64,000 bases of DNA from Bacteroidaceae bacterium (GCA_024688885.1 JAILDV010000054.1:1-64000), one strand, 5' to 3'. Shown: positions 17,533 to 27,008, numbered from the stretch's first letter. Numbers and translations: made by a program. Notes: generated from the sequence alone by a model not told the origin.

Positions 17533-19074
17533 TTATGCTATTTCAGGAATGTCGGGTTCGGAGAGTGGAACATCCGGGTCATCAGGATTATCTGGATTAT
17601 CTGGGTCATCCGGATCATCGGGATCGTCTGGGTCATCCGGATCATCGGAATCGTCTGGGTCATCAGGTTCCGTTATCTTTCCTCCATTAATGTCCACAGT
17701 GATGGTGCCGTCTTCTTGCTCTGTAATGTTGTTGATGGTTTGTCCAAGTGTTCCTCCCGTATAGACATCGTAGGAGGTGATTTCCGTCACGTTGTTCTCG
17801 CCTGGGTAGAGGTCGCCATGTTGTGATTGCACCCACTCCTTGTCCGTCTTTTTGTTGGAAGAGATGAGTTCTTGGTCAGCAGGCACGATGGTCATGCCCT
17901 GATAAGTTCCTTTCGACGTGTTCACGGTGTTGCTGTTCCACGTTAACGACTTATAATCCACATGGCTAATCATCAGGCCATGATTGGCACCCATTTCATT
18001 GTAATGCGAACTGAGCGCATAGCCAATGTATTGATCCATGCCGATGTTCTGACGGTTCTCAAGGATGAAGTATTCGTCAGGGTTGGCTTTGTTCACCACT
18101 TTGTATCCTATGCCCCCCTTCTCCAAAGGGTCAATGGTCAGCGTGTATGCCTCATCGGGTTCCAGTTCCACCAATTTCCTCCAACCTAAGAAATCCAGTT
18201 CGTAAGCAGAAAGTCCGATGGGCATGCGTCCTTGCAGTTTATAGCATCCAGCATCCATCACATCCCAATAATCCATGCCATACTTCTCGTAGTCATAATC
18301 GTAAAAGTCGGGCAAGCCTAATCCGTGACATAACTCATGTACACAGGCACCAATGCCATCAATCTTGCCTTTGTACAGTTCGCAGGCACATCCCGATGCA
18401 CCAAACGCCACGTTGATGTCATCCCCCTGCACCTTGTAATAAGATGTGGTCTCCTTTGGCCAGATGAGGTCGGTTGCTTGTCCCTTCTGATTCTGTCCAT
18501 GCCCCGCATAGAGGAAGAACGCGAAATCCACCACACCATTCCCGTCATTGTCATAGAGGCTCCAATCCACATTCTTCTGAATGGCTTGCAAGCATGCTTC
18601 GCGATAGAACTCATCCACACGTATGTCCTTCGATGTCCCATTGTCCTCGCCATAGTAGGTATAGCTTTTAGGCAGGGTGACAGGCCCAATCACGTCGAAG
18701 TCGGGCGTGAACAATTGGTTTGACTGGTCCTGAAAATAGGTTTTCACAGAACAATAGGAATTGCAGGGATGCACATCCTTCTCAGCATTGAAGAACTCTT
18801 GATAGATGGCATTGACAGCCTCTTCGGTTTCAGCCACTGTAAAGGACATGTCAGGAAACTGCACCAGAATCACGGGCACCTTGGGCGAACCCGTGCAAGG
18901 GAGTGGGGCAGTGGCAGTGGAACCGATTTTTCGTAATCCCTTTTGCGAGGATGCCGAAGCACTCTCCGTCATGTTCTCAATGCGTCCACGCGTTTCAAAC
19001 ATTTCATCTTGCGCCATGCTGTTCAGTGTCACCATCCACAGCATGGCCATCCATATACTTTTTCTATGTATCAT
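17533..19074 (-). CDS. Secreted M6 family zinc metallopeptidase with Asp-Pro repeat tail
   Basis: The 513-residue product has a signal peptide (about 1-21), a spacer, and an M6/immune-inhibitor-A-like catalytic domain with the zinc motif HELCHGLGLPDFYD (about residues 243-256). It also has KVPVILVQFPD near residue 65 and a C-terminal beta domain. The last 45 residues are a (DDP)n-type tail encoded by imperfect 9-base repeats (17577-17672) and the protein stops soon after, with no type-IX sorting domain visible. Its ATG overlaps the stop of the propeller sensor gene (ATGA), so the two are translated together. M6 peptidases cut extracellular proteins; a role in processing the sensor is only a guess. 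It converges with GH67, 26 bases apart. Confidence 0.85.
   Translation of the reverse strand: MIHRKSIWMAMLWMVTLNSMAQDEMFETRGRIENMTESASASSQKGLRKIGSTATAPLPCTGSPKVPVILVQFPDMSFTVAETEEAVNAIYQEFFNAEKDVHPCNSYCSVKTYFQDQSNQLFTPDFDVIGPVTLPKSYTYYGEDNGTSKDIRVDEFYREACLQAIQKNVDWSLYDNDGNGVVDFAFFLYAGHGQNQKGQATDLIWPKETTSYYKVQGDDINVAFGASGCACELYKGKIDGIGACVHELCHGLGLPDFYDYDYEKYGMDYWDVMDAGCYKLQGRMPIGLSAYELDFLGWRKLVELEPDEAYTLTIDPLEKGGIGYKVVNKANPDEYFILENRQNIGMDQYIGYALSSHYNEMGANHGLMISHVDYKSLTWNSNTVNTSKGTYQGMTIVPADQELISSNKKTDKEWVQSQHGDLYPGENNVTEITSYDVYTGGTLGQTINNITEQEDGTITVDINGGKITEPDDPDDSDDPDDPDDPDDPDDPDNPDNPDDPDVPLSEPDIPEIA
17577..17672 (-). repeat. 9-base coding repeat for the Asp-Asp-Pro tail
   Basis: The plus strand shows repeats of the type GGATCATCG/GGGTCATCC; on the coding (minus) strand they read Asp-Asp-Pro with occasional Ser and Asn changes. 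The unit is a multiple of three, so copy-number changes keep the frame. Confidence 0.85.
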
Positions 19075-21494
19075 TCTATTTTTTGAAAGACCCTCTCCTC
19101 AGTTTTCTTTTCCTCATGCCTCTTGGCTAATCTCTTGAAAATGGACATGGAACCCAGCGCCATCAGGATAATCACGATGGCATAGCCGAAGAGGGCGTAA
19201 GGGCTGAGCCATACGGGAGGCTTCACGGTGACGATGATGGAAGCCGCCTCACCCTCCCAACGCTCAGGGTTGAAGCTTGCCTGCAGGGTGATTTTATAAG
19301 TGCCAGCCGAGAGGTTTGCCAACTGGATGGGCTGGGCATTGTCCGTCACCACCCACGGCTCATCGGGGTTCAGGCGGTATCGGTACCATACCACTTCCCC
19401 GCTCCTGTATGACGGAACGGCATAGTAAATCGTGAATGTGTTCTGGTCGCGGCTCAGTGTCAGCTCCTTTGTCATGAACAATGTCTGCTTCAAGATGCCA
19501 GTCTCGTCATCTGGCAGGATATGCCTTCCGTTCACATAGAGATTGAGGAAGTAAGGTTTCAGCCTTTCCCTCGACATGATGAACTGGGCGGGATTGAATC
19601 CAATCATCCCCTTATATGTGCCGATATACACCGACCCGTCCTTGTCCACAACTCCCGAAGCATAGCTGAGATAGTTCGAAGGCAGCCCATTAGCTGTGGT
19701 CACGTGGTTCAGCACATTCTTGCTGAGGTTGTAGCAATAGAGCCCGTTGAATGTGTTAATCCACAACCGGTGATGCGTGTCCTCAACGATGTTGGTCACA
19801 TACTCCTTGCTCAGTTGTGACGAATGTTCCCAAGCATCCGTCTCCCCCGTCTTGTCATCATAGTGCATCAGGCCATGTATGTCGGTGCCCACCCAGAAAG
19901 TGCCTCGTGAATCCTCAAAAACGGCACTGACACACATGTAGTTGAACGCCGTCTGTTTGCCTTTCCATTGTCCTTTCTTGTCCTGCTCAATCTTCCACAA
20001 ACCCTTGTCGAACGATGCCACCCACACATTCCCGTGGCGGTCGCCATACAGGCGTTGCGCATGCACATTGCTCATTCCGGGCATGGTGTAGAACTCCTCC
20101 GTCTTCTCGTCGAAGATGTAAACGCCACTCCACGACCCTGCAAAGAGGGTGCCGTTCTGGTGGCACAAAGTCTTGATGCTCAGCTTCTGCCCCTGCTGGC
20201 TCTTGTTCGTCTTCTCAAATCTGCGTTTCAGGCGCATGGCTTTCGTGTCCACCACATAGATGCCATTCGTGATGCTCGACACCCACAGGTCATCGTCTAT
20301 CAGCACCATTCCCTGCACATTGAACGGGGCGGGGTTGCCCCCCCAATCAATATTCGCTCTGCGCAGCACACTGTTCTCTTTATCCATTAGGTACAAGCCG
20401 CCATCCTCCGTGCCTGCCCACACATGTCCGAAATTATCTCTATGAATTTCACGCACCACATCCACATCCTCGTCTTCAGCCATGAACAAGGTGAAGTTGT
20501 GTTGCGAGGTGCTGATGCGGTCAATGCCTCCAAAGTATGTGCCCACCCATACACCATTCTCCTGATCCACAAAAAGGGTGTGAACAGAATTGTCCGAGAG
20601 GGAGTTCAAGGCGTTGCGCGATTGGCGTATGCCTCTCACGTGCTTGTTCCTCATGTTGTAGATAATCACTCCACGTTCCGTTCCAATCCAGAGGTTGTCA
20701 CCATTGATGGTGGTGGCTGTGTGAGCCACAATTGGCGAACCTTCGTCGTCCCGTGTCAGGAGCATCTTTGCCGTGTATTTATCGGGAGAGAAGATGCAGA
20801 TGCCGTCGTTGGCACTGGTCAATGCCAGCTGCCCGTTTCTCATTTCAGTGATGCTCACCAGTGATGTGAACGCCTCCGCACCTTCTGGCTCGATGCTGTA
20901 TGAGCGCAGGCGCAGGGTGGTTGAATCGTAGCGGTACAGCTTGCCTTCATTGTCGCCCAACCACACCGTTCCGTCCTTGGTCACCGTGATGCAACTGGGC
21001 GACACGGTTCCTTCACCCACACATTCGGCAGCGTTCTGCTTCACGTCAATCTTGTACACCTTTCCACTCATGATGCTCCACAGATACCCTTCCTTGTCGA
21101 ACATCATCTGCAGGACATTCGGGTTCTTTGGCGTTCCATCTGGCGTGACTTTGTGCAGACGCTCCTCGCCCATGCTGAATTGGTAGATGCCTCGTCTTGA
21201 CCCCACCCACAGCGTACTGTCCGATGCAGCTGCCAGCGATGTCACACAACTGAAGTAACCGCCAAGACTATCTTCGTCGGGAATATCGTATTTATACATG
21301 TGGTTCCCATCGAACGCGTAAAAGCCATCCGACGCGCCCACCCAAATAAAGCCGTTAATCTGTGTGATGCGTGTGGCACCACGTGTCTTTAACTCGTCGT
21401 TCTTGCCAAAATTCTTGATGTGATACTCATCTTGAGCCCACAAACTCCCCGCCATCATTATCAACAACATCCATAACCAGACAACTTTTTTCAT
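19071..21494 (-). CDS. Propeller (Reg_prop/Y_Y_Y) periplasmic sensor with one TM helix and no kinase
   Basis: The 807-residue product has a signal peptide, many Reg_prop-like repeats (for example LWVGSRRGIYQF, VWLGDNEGKLYRYD, LWIGTERGVIIYNM, VWAGTEDGGLYLMD) forming two propellers, a Y_Y_Y domain (about residues 690-755) and one membrane helix (about 764-785). It ends 22 residues later with no phosphotransfer or ATPase domain. This is exactly the sensor half of a hybrid two-component system. Relatives bind oligosaccharides released from xylan or other glycans. A partner is needed to pass the signal; the AraC-type protein at 12939 carries the missing output half. It is translationally coupled to the M6 peptidase downstream. 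Confidence 0.88.
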   Translation of the reverse strand: MKKVVWLWMLLIMMAGSLWAQDEYHIKNFGKNDELKTRGATRITQINGFIWVGASDGFYAFDGNHMYKYDIPDEDSLGGYFSCVTSLAAASDSTLWVGSRRGIYQFSMGEERLHKVTPDGTPKNPNVLQMMFDKEGYLWSIMSGKVYKIDVKQNAAECVGEGTVSPSCITVTKDGTVWLGDNEGKLYRYDSTTLRLRSYSIEPEGAEAFTSLVSITEMRNGQLALTSANDGICIFSPDKYTAKMLLTRDDEGSPIVAHTATTINGDNLWIGTERGVIIYNMRNKHVRGIRQSRNALNSLSDNSVHTLFVDQENGVWVGTYFGGIDRISTSQHNFTLFMAEDEDVDVVREIHRDNFGHVWAGTEDGGLYLMDKENSVLRRANIDWGGNPAPFNVQGMVLIDDDLWVSSITNGIYVVDTKAMRLKRRFEKTNKSQQGQKLSIKTLCHQNGTLFAGSWSGVYIFDEKTEEFYTMPGMSNVHAQRLYGDRHGNVWVASFDKGLWKIEQDKKGQWKGKQTAFNYMCVSAVFEDSRGTFWVGTDIHGLMHYDDKTGETDAWEHSSQLSKEYVTNIVEDTHHRLWINTFNGLYCYNLSKNVLNHVTTANGLPSNYLSYASGVVDKDGSVYIGTYKGMIGFNPAQFIMSRERLKPYFLNLYVNGRHILPDDETGILKQTLFMTKELTLSRDQNTFTIYYAVPSYRSGEVVWYRYRLNPDEPWVVTDNAQPIQLANLSAGTYKITLQASFNPERWEGEAASIIVTVKPPVWLSPYALFGYAIVIILMALGSMSIFKRLAKRHEEKKTEERVFQKIE

Positions 21495-21519
21495 ATCGCA
21501 AATCGTTTATTAATTTCAA

Positions 21520-21585
21520 TTCCTAACTGTCAACTTTCAATTGTTAATTGTCAACTGTCAACTTTCAACTGTCACCTCCCTTTGT
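21520..21585. repeat. AACTGTC-type heptamer array at the end of the methyltransferase gene
   Basis: About eight 7-base units (AACTGTC, AACTTTC, AATTGTT, AATTGTC) lie between the sensor and the methyltransferase gene. On the minus strand the array reads as GACAGTT and supplies the last codons and the TGA stop of the methyltransferase (stop at 21560-21558). Confidence 0.85.
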
Positions 21586-22346
21586 CTCACCGCCTCGAAC
21601 AGCAATATCGCCGCACTCACGCTTACATTCAGCGAATCCAGCTGACCCAGCATCGGAATCCTGATGTGTGCATCTGCTGCTTGCCTCCACACCTCCGTCA
21701 GCCCCGTCGCTTCTGTGCCCATCACAATGGCTGTCCCGCATCTCATGTTGGTGTCATAATACAACCGCGAGTCCTGCAATTGTGCTGTCAGAATCTGAAT
21801 GCCGTGTTCCTTCAGAAAGGCGATGCACTCCTCGCTGCTGCACACCACACATGGCACCGTGAACACTGCTCCTATCGAACTCCGGATAAGGTTGGGGTTC
21901 CATAAGTCTGTCAATGCATCACACACCACCACTGCATCTGCCCCTGCTGCATCGGCACTTCGAAGGATAGCTCCCAAATTGCCAGGCTTCTCCACACGTT
22001 CCACCACCACAATCAAGGGGTTCTCGCTGAGCTGCAAATCCTCCAGCCGTCTTTCCTTGCTCTTCACCACAGCCATCACTCCCTCCGTGCTCCCACGATA
22101 AGCCATCTTCTCATACACCTCCTTCGTCACTTCCCACATGTTGGCTTGCTCCTCCATCTCCCCTGCAATCTCTTTGCACACAAAGATTTCCTTCACTTCC
22201 AACCCCGTCTCCACACAGTGTTCCAGTTCCCGCTTCCCTTCCACAACAAACAGCCCTGTCCGACGTCTCTCGGCCGACTTCTGCTGCAAAGCCACCACTG
22301 CCTTCACTCGTGGGTTCTGTACACTTGTTATCAACAAATCTTTCAT
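21558..22346 (-). CDS. TrmH/SpoU-family 2'-O-ribose RNA methyltransferase
   Basis: The 262-residue product has an N-terminal substrate-binding domain (FVVEGKRELEHCV) and the C-terminal knotted SPOUT domain with its three motifs: EKPGNLGAILRSADAAG, AIVMGTEATGL and LDSLNVSVSAAILLFE. It should methylate a ribose 2'-hydroxyl in rRNA or tRNA using S-adenosylmethionine. The exact target cannot be told from sequence. Length is typical. The final residues (VTVES) are encoded by the heptamer array that overlaps its 3' end, so the original C-terminus may have been slightly different. Confidence 0.88.
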   Translation of the reverse strand: MKDLLITSVQNPRVKAVVALQQKSAERRRTGLFVVEGKRELEHCVETGLEVKEIFVCKEIAGEMEEQANMWEVTKEVYEKMAYRGSTEGVMAVVKSKERRLEDLQLSENPLIVVVERVEKPGNLGAILRSADAAGADAVVVCDALTDLWNPNLIRSSIGAVFTVPCVVCSSEECIAFLKEHGIQILTAQLQDSRLYYDTNMRCGTAIVMGTEATGLTEVWRQAADAHIRIPMLGQLDSLNVSVSAAILLFEAVRQREVTVES

Positions 22347-22940
22347 ATCTTACTTCTTAAAAATTACAAAGATAGAGCATTTTCTCCGATTCTCCAAATA
22401 ATTGTGAGGAAAATTTCATTTCGGGGACTTTAACCTTCTCACGCTGCAAAGTTACGACATAACAATGGCTGGTACAAGTTTGTCGCAACATACCTGTATT
22501 TCTTGCGACAGGTCGCGTTTTTCGCCCATTCTGTCAGGTGTCTTTCGTATGCATTGGTATCTTTGCGAGTGTGTTACGCATTTCTTTACGGAAGTCTCAC
22601 AGTTGCCTTTGTGGAAGTCTCACTATAAAATGACCCCGATGTTCCATGTCGAGCGAAGTTGAGTTTTGAGGAGTTGAGGAATTGATGAAGTTGTGGGTTC
22701 TTGTCTTGCAAGTGCTTTGCGATGACGTTATATGTGCCTTTTTGCTTGACTGTATGGGTACTATGCGTGCATCAGAGACTGCCGTGTTACAAAAACGAAA
22801 GGAAATGTTACATGAGTGGAAGTGTTTGTTGCAAAAATGCAAGGAGGAACGAAAGAAAAGTATTAACTTTGCAACTTGAATGGGCAAACTGCATTTTTTG
22901 CAATCAAATTACTAAACATAAACAAAACCTAAACAAGAAA
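22347..22940. other. Long upstream region of the xyloside transporter gene
   Basis: No supported gene lies in these 594 bases. Features seen: an 11-base direct repeat GGAAGTCTCAC (twice between about 22590 and 22622), and a TAACTTTG -7-like box at 22864-22871 with about 70 bases of leader before the transporter ATG. A reading frame in phase with the transporter extends back to 22701 but its peptide is Cys-rich and unlike a membrane-protein N-terminus. The length suggests room for regulation of the pentose genes. Confidence 0.5.
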
Positions 22941-24347
22941 ATGGCAACAGAAAATCAAACTCAGGAAGCAACAGGCTTCTACAAACTCAGCTGGCTTCAG
23001 CGCATCGGATTCGGTTCAGGCGACTTGGCTCAGAACCTTATTTTCCAGACAGTGGCAACTTACTTGATGATTTACCTTACTACGGTGTTGAAAATCAATG
23101 CAGGATTCGTCAGTGGACTGATTCTCACGGTTCGTCTCGTTGACTGTTTCTGGAGTCCAGTGGTGGGACGTTATATTGATAACCGCAATCCCAAGTTAGG
23201 CAAGTATCGTGCTTATCTTCTTTACGGTGGTATTCCTCTCACCGTTGCTGCCTGCCTGCTGATGCTTCCTCAGGCTGCCGAATGGTCAATGCCTATGAAG
23301 ATGGTCTATGCAGCCCTCAGTTATACTGTGCTGAGCATGATCTATTCAGTCGTGAACATCCCTTACGGCTCGATTATGGCAAGTATGACCCGTGACAATG
23401 ATGAGGTGCTTATTCTTACCTCTACACGAATGGTATGTGCCAATATCGGTCAGATTGTCGTTCAGGCTGGTTTCCCTATCGGACTTGCCATGTGCATTCA
23501 TGCTGCCATTGACTGGAACCAGGCTACCTTCATGGCTATTGGCACCATTCCGGCTTTCGTCATCCTGCCATCCCTGCCTGCATTGAAGAAATGGCTGGGT
23601 AAGAAGGGACTTTATTACACGCTCCTCGCTGTAGGTCTTGTCGGATTTGCCATCTTGTTCACGATTGGTAAATTCTTTGATGTGGCAAGTTACAATACAG
23701 TCGTTCAGATTGCAAAGATTATGACGGGTGTTGGACTTCTTGTCGGTTCTTTGATGTGGGCACTGGTTCCTGAAGTGATTACAGAGGCTGAATATCGTAC
23801 AGGAAACAGACCTGCAGCCACAGTAAATGCACTTGCGGGTGTTGCATTCAAGGCTGGTTTCTCCATCGCGGGTTGGATTACACCTCTGGTGATGGGATGG
23901 ATTGGCTTTAACTTCGCCAGTGAAGAGTCAGCTTTGGCTACCGATCCTAATGCTTGGTTTACCGTTACCAGTGTGTTCGCACTTGTCGGATTTGTTCTCT
24001 TGCTGCTTTGCTTCACAGGCTGTAAGGAGAATATCACCACGACACCTGAAAAGCCTGTTTCATTCGGTGAGATGTGGCAGGAGTTCAAGGCAAACAAGAG
24101 CCTGCAATTGGTGCTCAGCATCTTTGTGGTTGTGTTCCTGGCATCATTCATCAGTGCTCCTGTAAATGCTTATTATGTGAAGCTGGCAAACTACTCTGAG
24201 ATTGCCCAGAACGCTATTCTGGTGTTCACTTGCATCATTCCTGCCATTCTTCTGGTTCTCGTCGGATTCCTGGTTTACAGATATCCTCTCACAGATGAGA
24301 GACTTGATGAGATGAACAGGGAGATTGAGGCTCGTTCGAAGAAATAA
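22941..24347 (+). CDS. GPH-family (MFS) sodium/proton-xyloside symporter
   Basis: The 468-residue product starts MATENQTQEATG and has about 12 membrane helices. The N-terminal GFGSGDLAQNLIFQ and the loop RYIDNRNPKLGKYRAYLLYG match the glycoside-pentoside-hexuronide symporter family, in which xylose and xylobiose transporters occur. It should move pentosides across the inner membrane with a cation. The ATG at 22941 was preferred to an upstream in-frame extension because it fits the family start and follows the promoter-like box. It leads a likely operon with GH43 and xylulokinase (gaps of 45 and 18 bases). Confidence 0.88.
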   Translation: MATENQTQEATGFYKLSWLQRIGFGSGDLAQNLIFQTVATYLMIYLTTVLKINAGFVSGLILTVRLVDCFWSPVVGRYIDNRNPKLGKYRAYLLYGGIPLTVAACLLMLPQAAEWSMPMKMVYAALSYTVLSMIYSVVNIPYGSIMASMTRDNDEVLILTSTRMVCANIGQIVVQAGFPIGLAMCIHAAIDWNQATFMAIGTIPAFVILPSLPALKKWLGKKGLYYTLLAVGLVGFAILFTIGKFFDVASYNTVVQIAKIMTGVGLLVGSLMWALVPEVITEAEYRTGNRPAATVNALAGVAFKAGFSIAGWITPLVMGWIGFNFASEESALATDPNAWFTVTSVFALVGFVLLLLCFTGCKENITTTPEKPVSFGEMWQEFKANKSLQLVLSIFVVVFLASFISAPVNAYYVKLANYSEIAQNAILVFTCIIPAILLVLVGFLVYRYPLTDERLDEMNREIEARSKK

Positions 24348-24392
24348 TAACTAATCTATTTAATCATTTATAACCCATAAAACCTAAAAACT

Positions 24393-25430
24393 ATGGAAGG
24401 AAAGAAATATCTTTTCCCGGAAGATTACATGGCAGATCCTGCTGCGCATGTATTCAATGGTAAATTGTACATCTACCCCTCTCACGACTGGGAGGCTGGT
24501 GCTGAAGAAGACGATGATGGTGGTCATTTCCAGATGAAGGACTACCACGCACTCTCTTTCGATGACTTGGAGAACGGCAAGGCTACTGACCACGGTGTCA
24601 TCTTCAGTGTGGAAGATGTGCCATGGGCAGAAAAGCAGTTGTGGGACAGCGACGTGGTGGAGAAGGATGGCAAGTACTACTATGTATTCTCAGCAAAGGG
24701 CTATGACGGCGTGTTCCGTCTTGGTGTGGCTGTGGCAGACAAGCCAGAAGGTCCATTCACTCCACGCCCATTCGCCATTCGTGGTTCATTCTCCATTGAC
24801 CCCTGTGTGTTCAAGGATGATGACGGCACCATCTACACCTTCTTTGGTGGTCTGTGGGGTGGTCAGCTCCAGTGGTGGCAACCACTCTATCATGGCTTCG
24901 AGACCATCCCTGGCAAGTATGGCGACCAGAACGGACTTGTTGATTTGGGTCCTGCTCCTGACCGCAAGACTCAGCTCTTCGCTAAGCCAGATGCTCCAGC
25001 ACTTCCAAGCTGGGTGGTGAAGATGAACGACGACATGGAGTTTGCTGAAGCTCCCCGTTGCGTGCTCATCCTCGACAAGGACGGCAAGCCCCTGAAGGCA
25101 GGTGACCCACACCGTTTCTTCGAGGCTTCTTGGGTGCACAAGTATAATGGCAAGTACTACTTCTCTTACTCTACTGGTGATAGCCACTATCTCTGCTATG
25201 CCATCGGTGACAATCCTTACGGACCATTCACTTATCAGGGTGTCCTCATGACTCCTGTGGTGGGTTGGACCACACACCACGCTATTGCAGAGTATAAGGG
25301 CAAGTGGTATCTCTTCCACCATGACTGTGTGCCATCAAATGACAAGACATGGCTTCGCTCGCTGAAGGTGTGCGAACTGCACTATAATGCAGATGGTACC
25401 ATCCAGCAGATTGAAGGATTGGACAAATAA
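24393..25430 (+). CDS. Cytosolic GH43 beta-xylosidase / alpha-L-arabinofuranosidase
   Basis: The 345-residue product has no signal peptide. Family GH43 catalytic residues are visible: the base Asp in YMADPAAHVFNGKLY (about residue 14), the modulating Asp in SFSIDPCVF, and the acid Glu in FFEASWVHKYNGKYY. The five-bladed propeller length matches subfamily 1. It would split xylosides or arabinosylated xylosides brought in by the GPH symporter encoded just upstream, releasing xylose for XylA and XylB. Whether xylose or arabinose is the preferred sugar cannot be decided from sequence. Confidence 0.88.
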   Translation: MEGKKYLFPEDYMADPAAHVFNGKLYIYPSHDWEAGAEEDDDGGHFQMKDYHALSFDDLENGKATDHGVIFSVEDVPWAEKQLWDSDVVEKDGKYYYVFSAKGYDGVFRLGVAVADKPEGPFTPRPFAIRGSFSIDPCVFKDDDGTIYTFFGGLWGGQLQWWQPLYHGFETIPGKYGDQNGLVDLGPAPDRKTQLFAKPDAPALPSWVVKMNDDMEFAEAPRCVLILDKDGKPLKAGDPHRFFEASWVHKYNGKYYFSYSTGDSHYLCYAIGDNPYGPFTYQGVLMTPVVGWTTHHAIAEYKGKWYLFHHDCVPSNDKTWLRSLKVCELHYNADGTIQQIEGLDK

Positions 25431-25448
25431 TTCTAAACTCTATAAATT

Positions 25449-26930
25449 ATGTTACTTTTAGGTTATGACATAGGCACTTCATCTGTCAAGGCCGCGCTGG
25501 TAGATGCGCAGACAGGCAAGACAGTGGCAAGTGCACAGTATCCAGATAGTGAGGCTCCCATCCTCGCCAAGCAGCCGGGATGGGCAGAGCAGGACCCTGA
25601 AATGTGGTGGGAGGAACTCAAGCAGGCCACTGCACGTGCAGCCGCCAAGGCTGGTGGTTCGTTGGCAGATGTGAAGGCCATCGGTATCTCTTACCAGATG
25701 CACGGACTTGTGTGTGTGGACAAGGCAGGCAAACCTCTCCGTCCTTCCATCATCTGGTGTGATGGCCGTGCTGTCCCTTATGGCAACAAGGCATTTGAAG
25801 GTATTGGCGGTGAGAAATGTCTTCAGCATCTGCTCAACTCTCCTGGCAACTTCACAGCAGCTAAGCTCGCGTGGGTAAAGGAGAACGAGCCGGAAATCTT
25901 TGCCCAGATTGACAAGATTATGCTTCCGGGTGACTACATCGCCATGAAGCTTTCTGGCGGTGACAAGAAGACGACTGTCTCTGGTCTTTCAGAAGGTATG
26001 TTCTGGGACTTCAAGAACAATGAGGTGAGCAAGGATGTGATGAACTTCTTTGGTTTCTCCAATGACCTCATTGCAGAGATTGTTCCTACTTTCTCCGTAC
26101 AGAGCACTGTTTGTCAGGCTATTGCTGACGAACTGGGCATCCCTGCCGGTACACCTATCTCTTATCGTGGTGGTGACCAGCCTAATAACGCGCTCTCGCT
26201 CAATGTGATGAAGCCAGGCGAAATTGCTGCGACTGGCGGTACATCGGGTGTGGTGTATGGCGTGTTGGGCGAGGTGAACTACGACAAGCTCTCTCGTGTG
26301 AACACTTTCGCACATGTCAATCATGGCGAGGGTGGGGCAACCCGTCTGGGTGTGCTGCTCTGCATCAATGGCACCGGTATCTGCAATGCATGGATGCGTC
26401 GCACAGTGGCACCTGAAGGCATGAGCTACCCAGAGATGAACGACCTCGCTGAGACAGTTCCTGTAGGTGCTGACGGCTTGACGGTCATCCCATTCGGCAA
26501 TGGTGCTGAGCGTGTGCTCCAGAACGAGAATGTGGGTGCTTCCATTCATGGTATCAACTTCAACATCCATAAGAAGGCACACCTTATCCGTGCTGCCCAC
26601 GAGGGCATCGCCTTCTCGTTTGCATATGGCATGGAAATCATGAAGCAGATGGGCATGGAAATCAGCACCATCAAGGCTGGACATGCCAATATGTTCCTCA
26701 ATCCACTCTTCTGCCGCACATTGGCAGCTGTCACTGGAGCCACCATCGAACTCTATGAGACGGATGGTTCTGTGGGTGCTGCATACGGTGCTGGCATCGG
26801 TGCTGGCATCTACAAGGACAGCGACGAAGCCTTCAAGACACTCAAGCACATGGCAACCATCAAGCCAGAAGCCGACAGCGCACCTTATAAGGCAGCTTAC
26901 AAGCTCTGGGTGGAAAGACTTGGAAAATGA
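25449..26930 (+). CDS. xylB: Xylulokinase
   Basis: The 493-residue product is a FGGY-family sugar kinase: phosphate-binding GYDIGTSSVKAALVD at the N-terminus, substrate-side SYQMHGLVCVD and CDGRAVPYGNKA, the catalytic Asp in RGGDQPNNALSLN and the ATP-side ATGGTSGVVYG. It phosphorylates D-xylulose to xylulose-5-phosphate in the cytosol. It is 18 bases after the GH43 gene and ends just before a hairpin terminator, so it closes the transporter-GH43-xylB operon. Its partner isomerase, XylA, lies 6 kb downstream. Confidence 0.92.
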   Translation: MLLLGYDIGTSSVKAALVDAQTGKTVASAQYPDSEAPILAKQPGWAEQDPEMWWEELKQATARAAAKAGGSLADVKAIGISYQMHGLVCVDKAGKPLRPSIIWCDGRAVPYGNKAFEGIGGEKCLQHLLNSPGNFTAAKLAWVKENEPEIFAQIDKIMLPGDYIAMKLSGGDKKTTVSGLSEGMFWDFKNNEVSKDVMNFFGFSNDLIAEIVPTFSVQSTVCQAIADELGIPAGTPISYRGGDQPNNALSLNVMKPGEIAATGGTSGVVYGVLGEVNYDKLSRVNTFAHVNHGEGGATRLGVLLCINGTGICNAWMRRTVAPEGMSYPEMNDLAETVPVGADGLTVIPFGNGAERVLQNENVGASIHGINFNIHKKAHLIRAAHEGIAFSFAYGMEIMKQMGMEISTIKAGHANMFLNPLFCRTLAAVTGATIELYETDGSVGAAYGAGIGAGIYKDSDEAFKTLKHMATIKPEADSAPYKAAYKLWVERLGK

Positions 26931-26972
26931 CTCGACAGTTGACTGCAACAGTCAACCCCATCAATAAGGGAG

Positions 26973-27008
26973 GGTGCTGGTTCTTAGTGAATCAGCACCT
27001 TTCTTTTG
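26973..27008 (+). terminator. Intrinsic terminator after xylB
   Basis: A 10-base-pair stem (GGTGCTGGTT with AATCAGCACC, one G-U pair) with a 7-base loop is followed by TTTCTTTT, closing the xyloside operon. Confidence 0.8.

Noticed and set aside
17549..17764. Ser/Gly-rich plus-strand frame (SGSSGSSGSS)
   Set aside because: It is the antisense reading of the Asp-Pro repeat of the M6 peptidase.
22701..22940. Longer start for the GPH symporter
   Set aside because: The upstream 80 residues are Cys-rich and unlike a transporter N-terminus; the ATG at 22941 fits the family and the promoter box.
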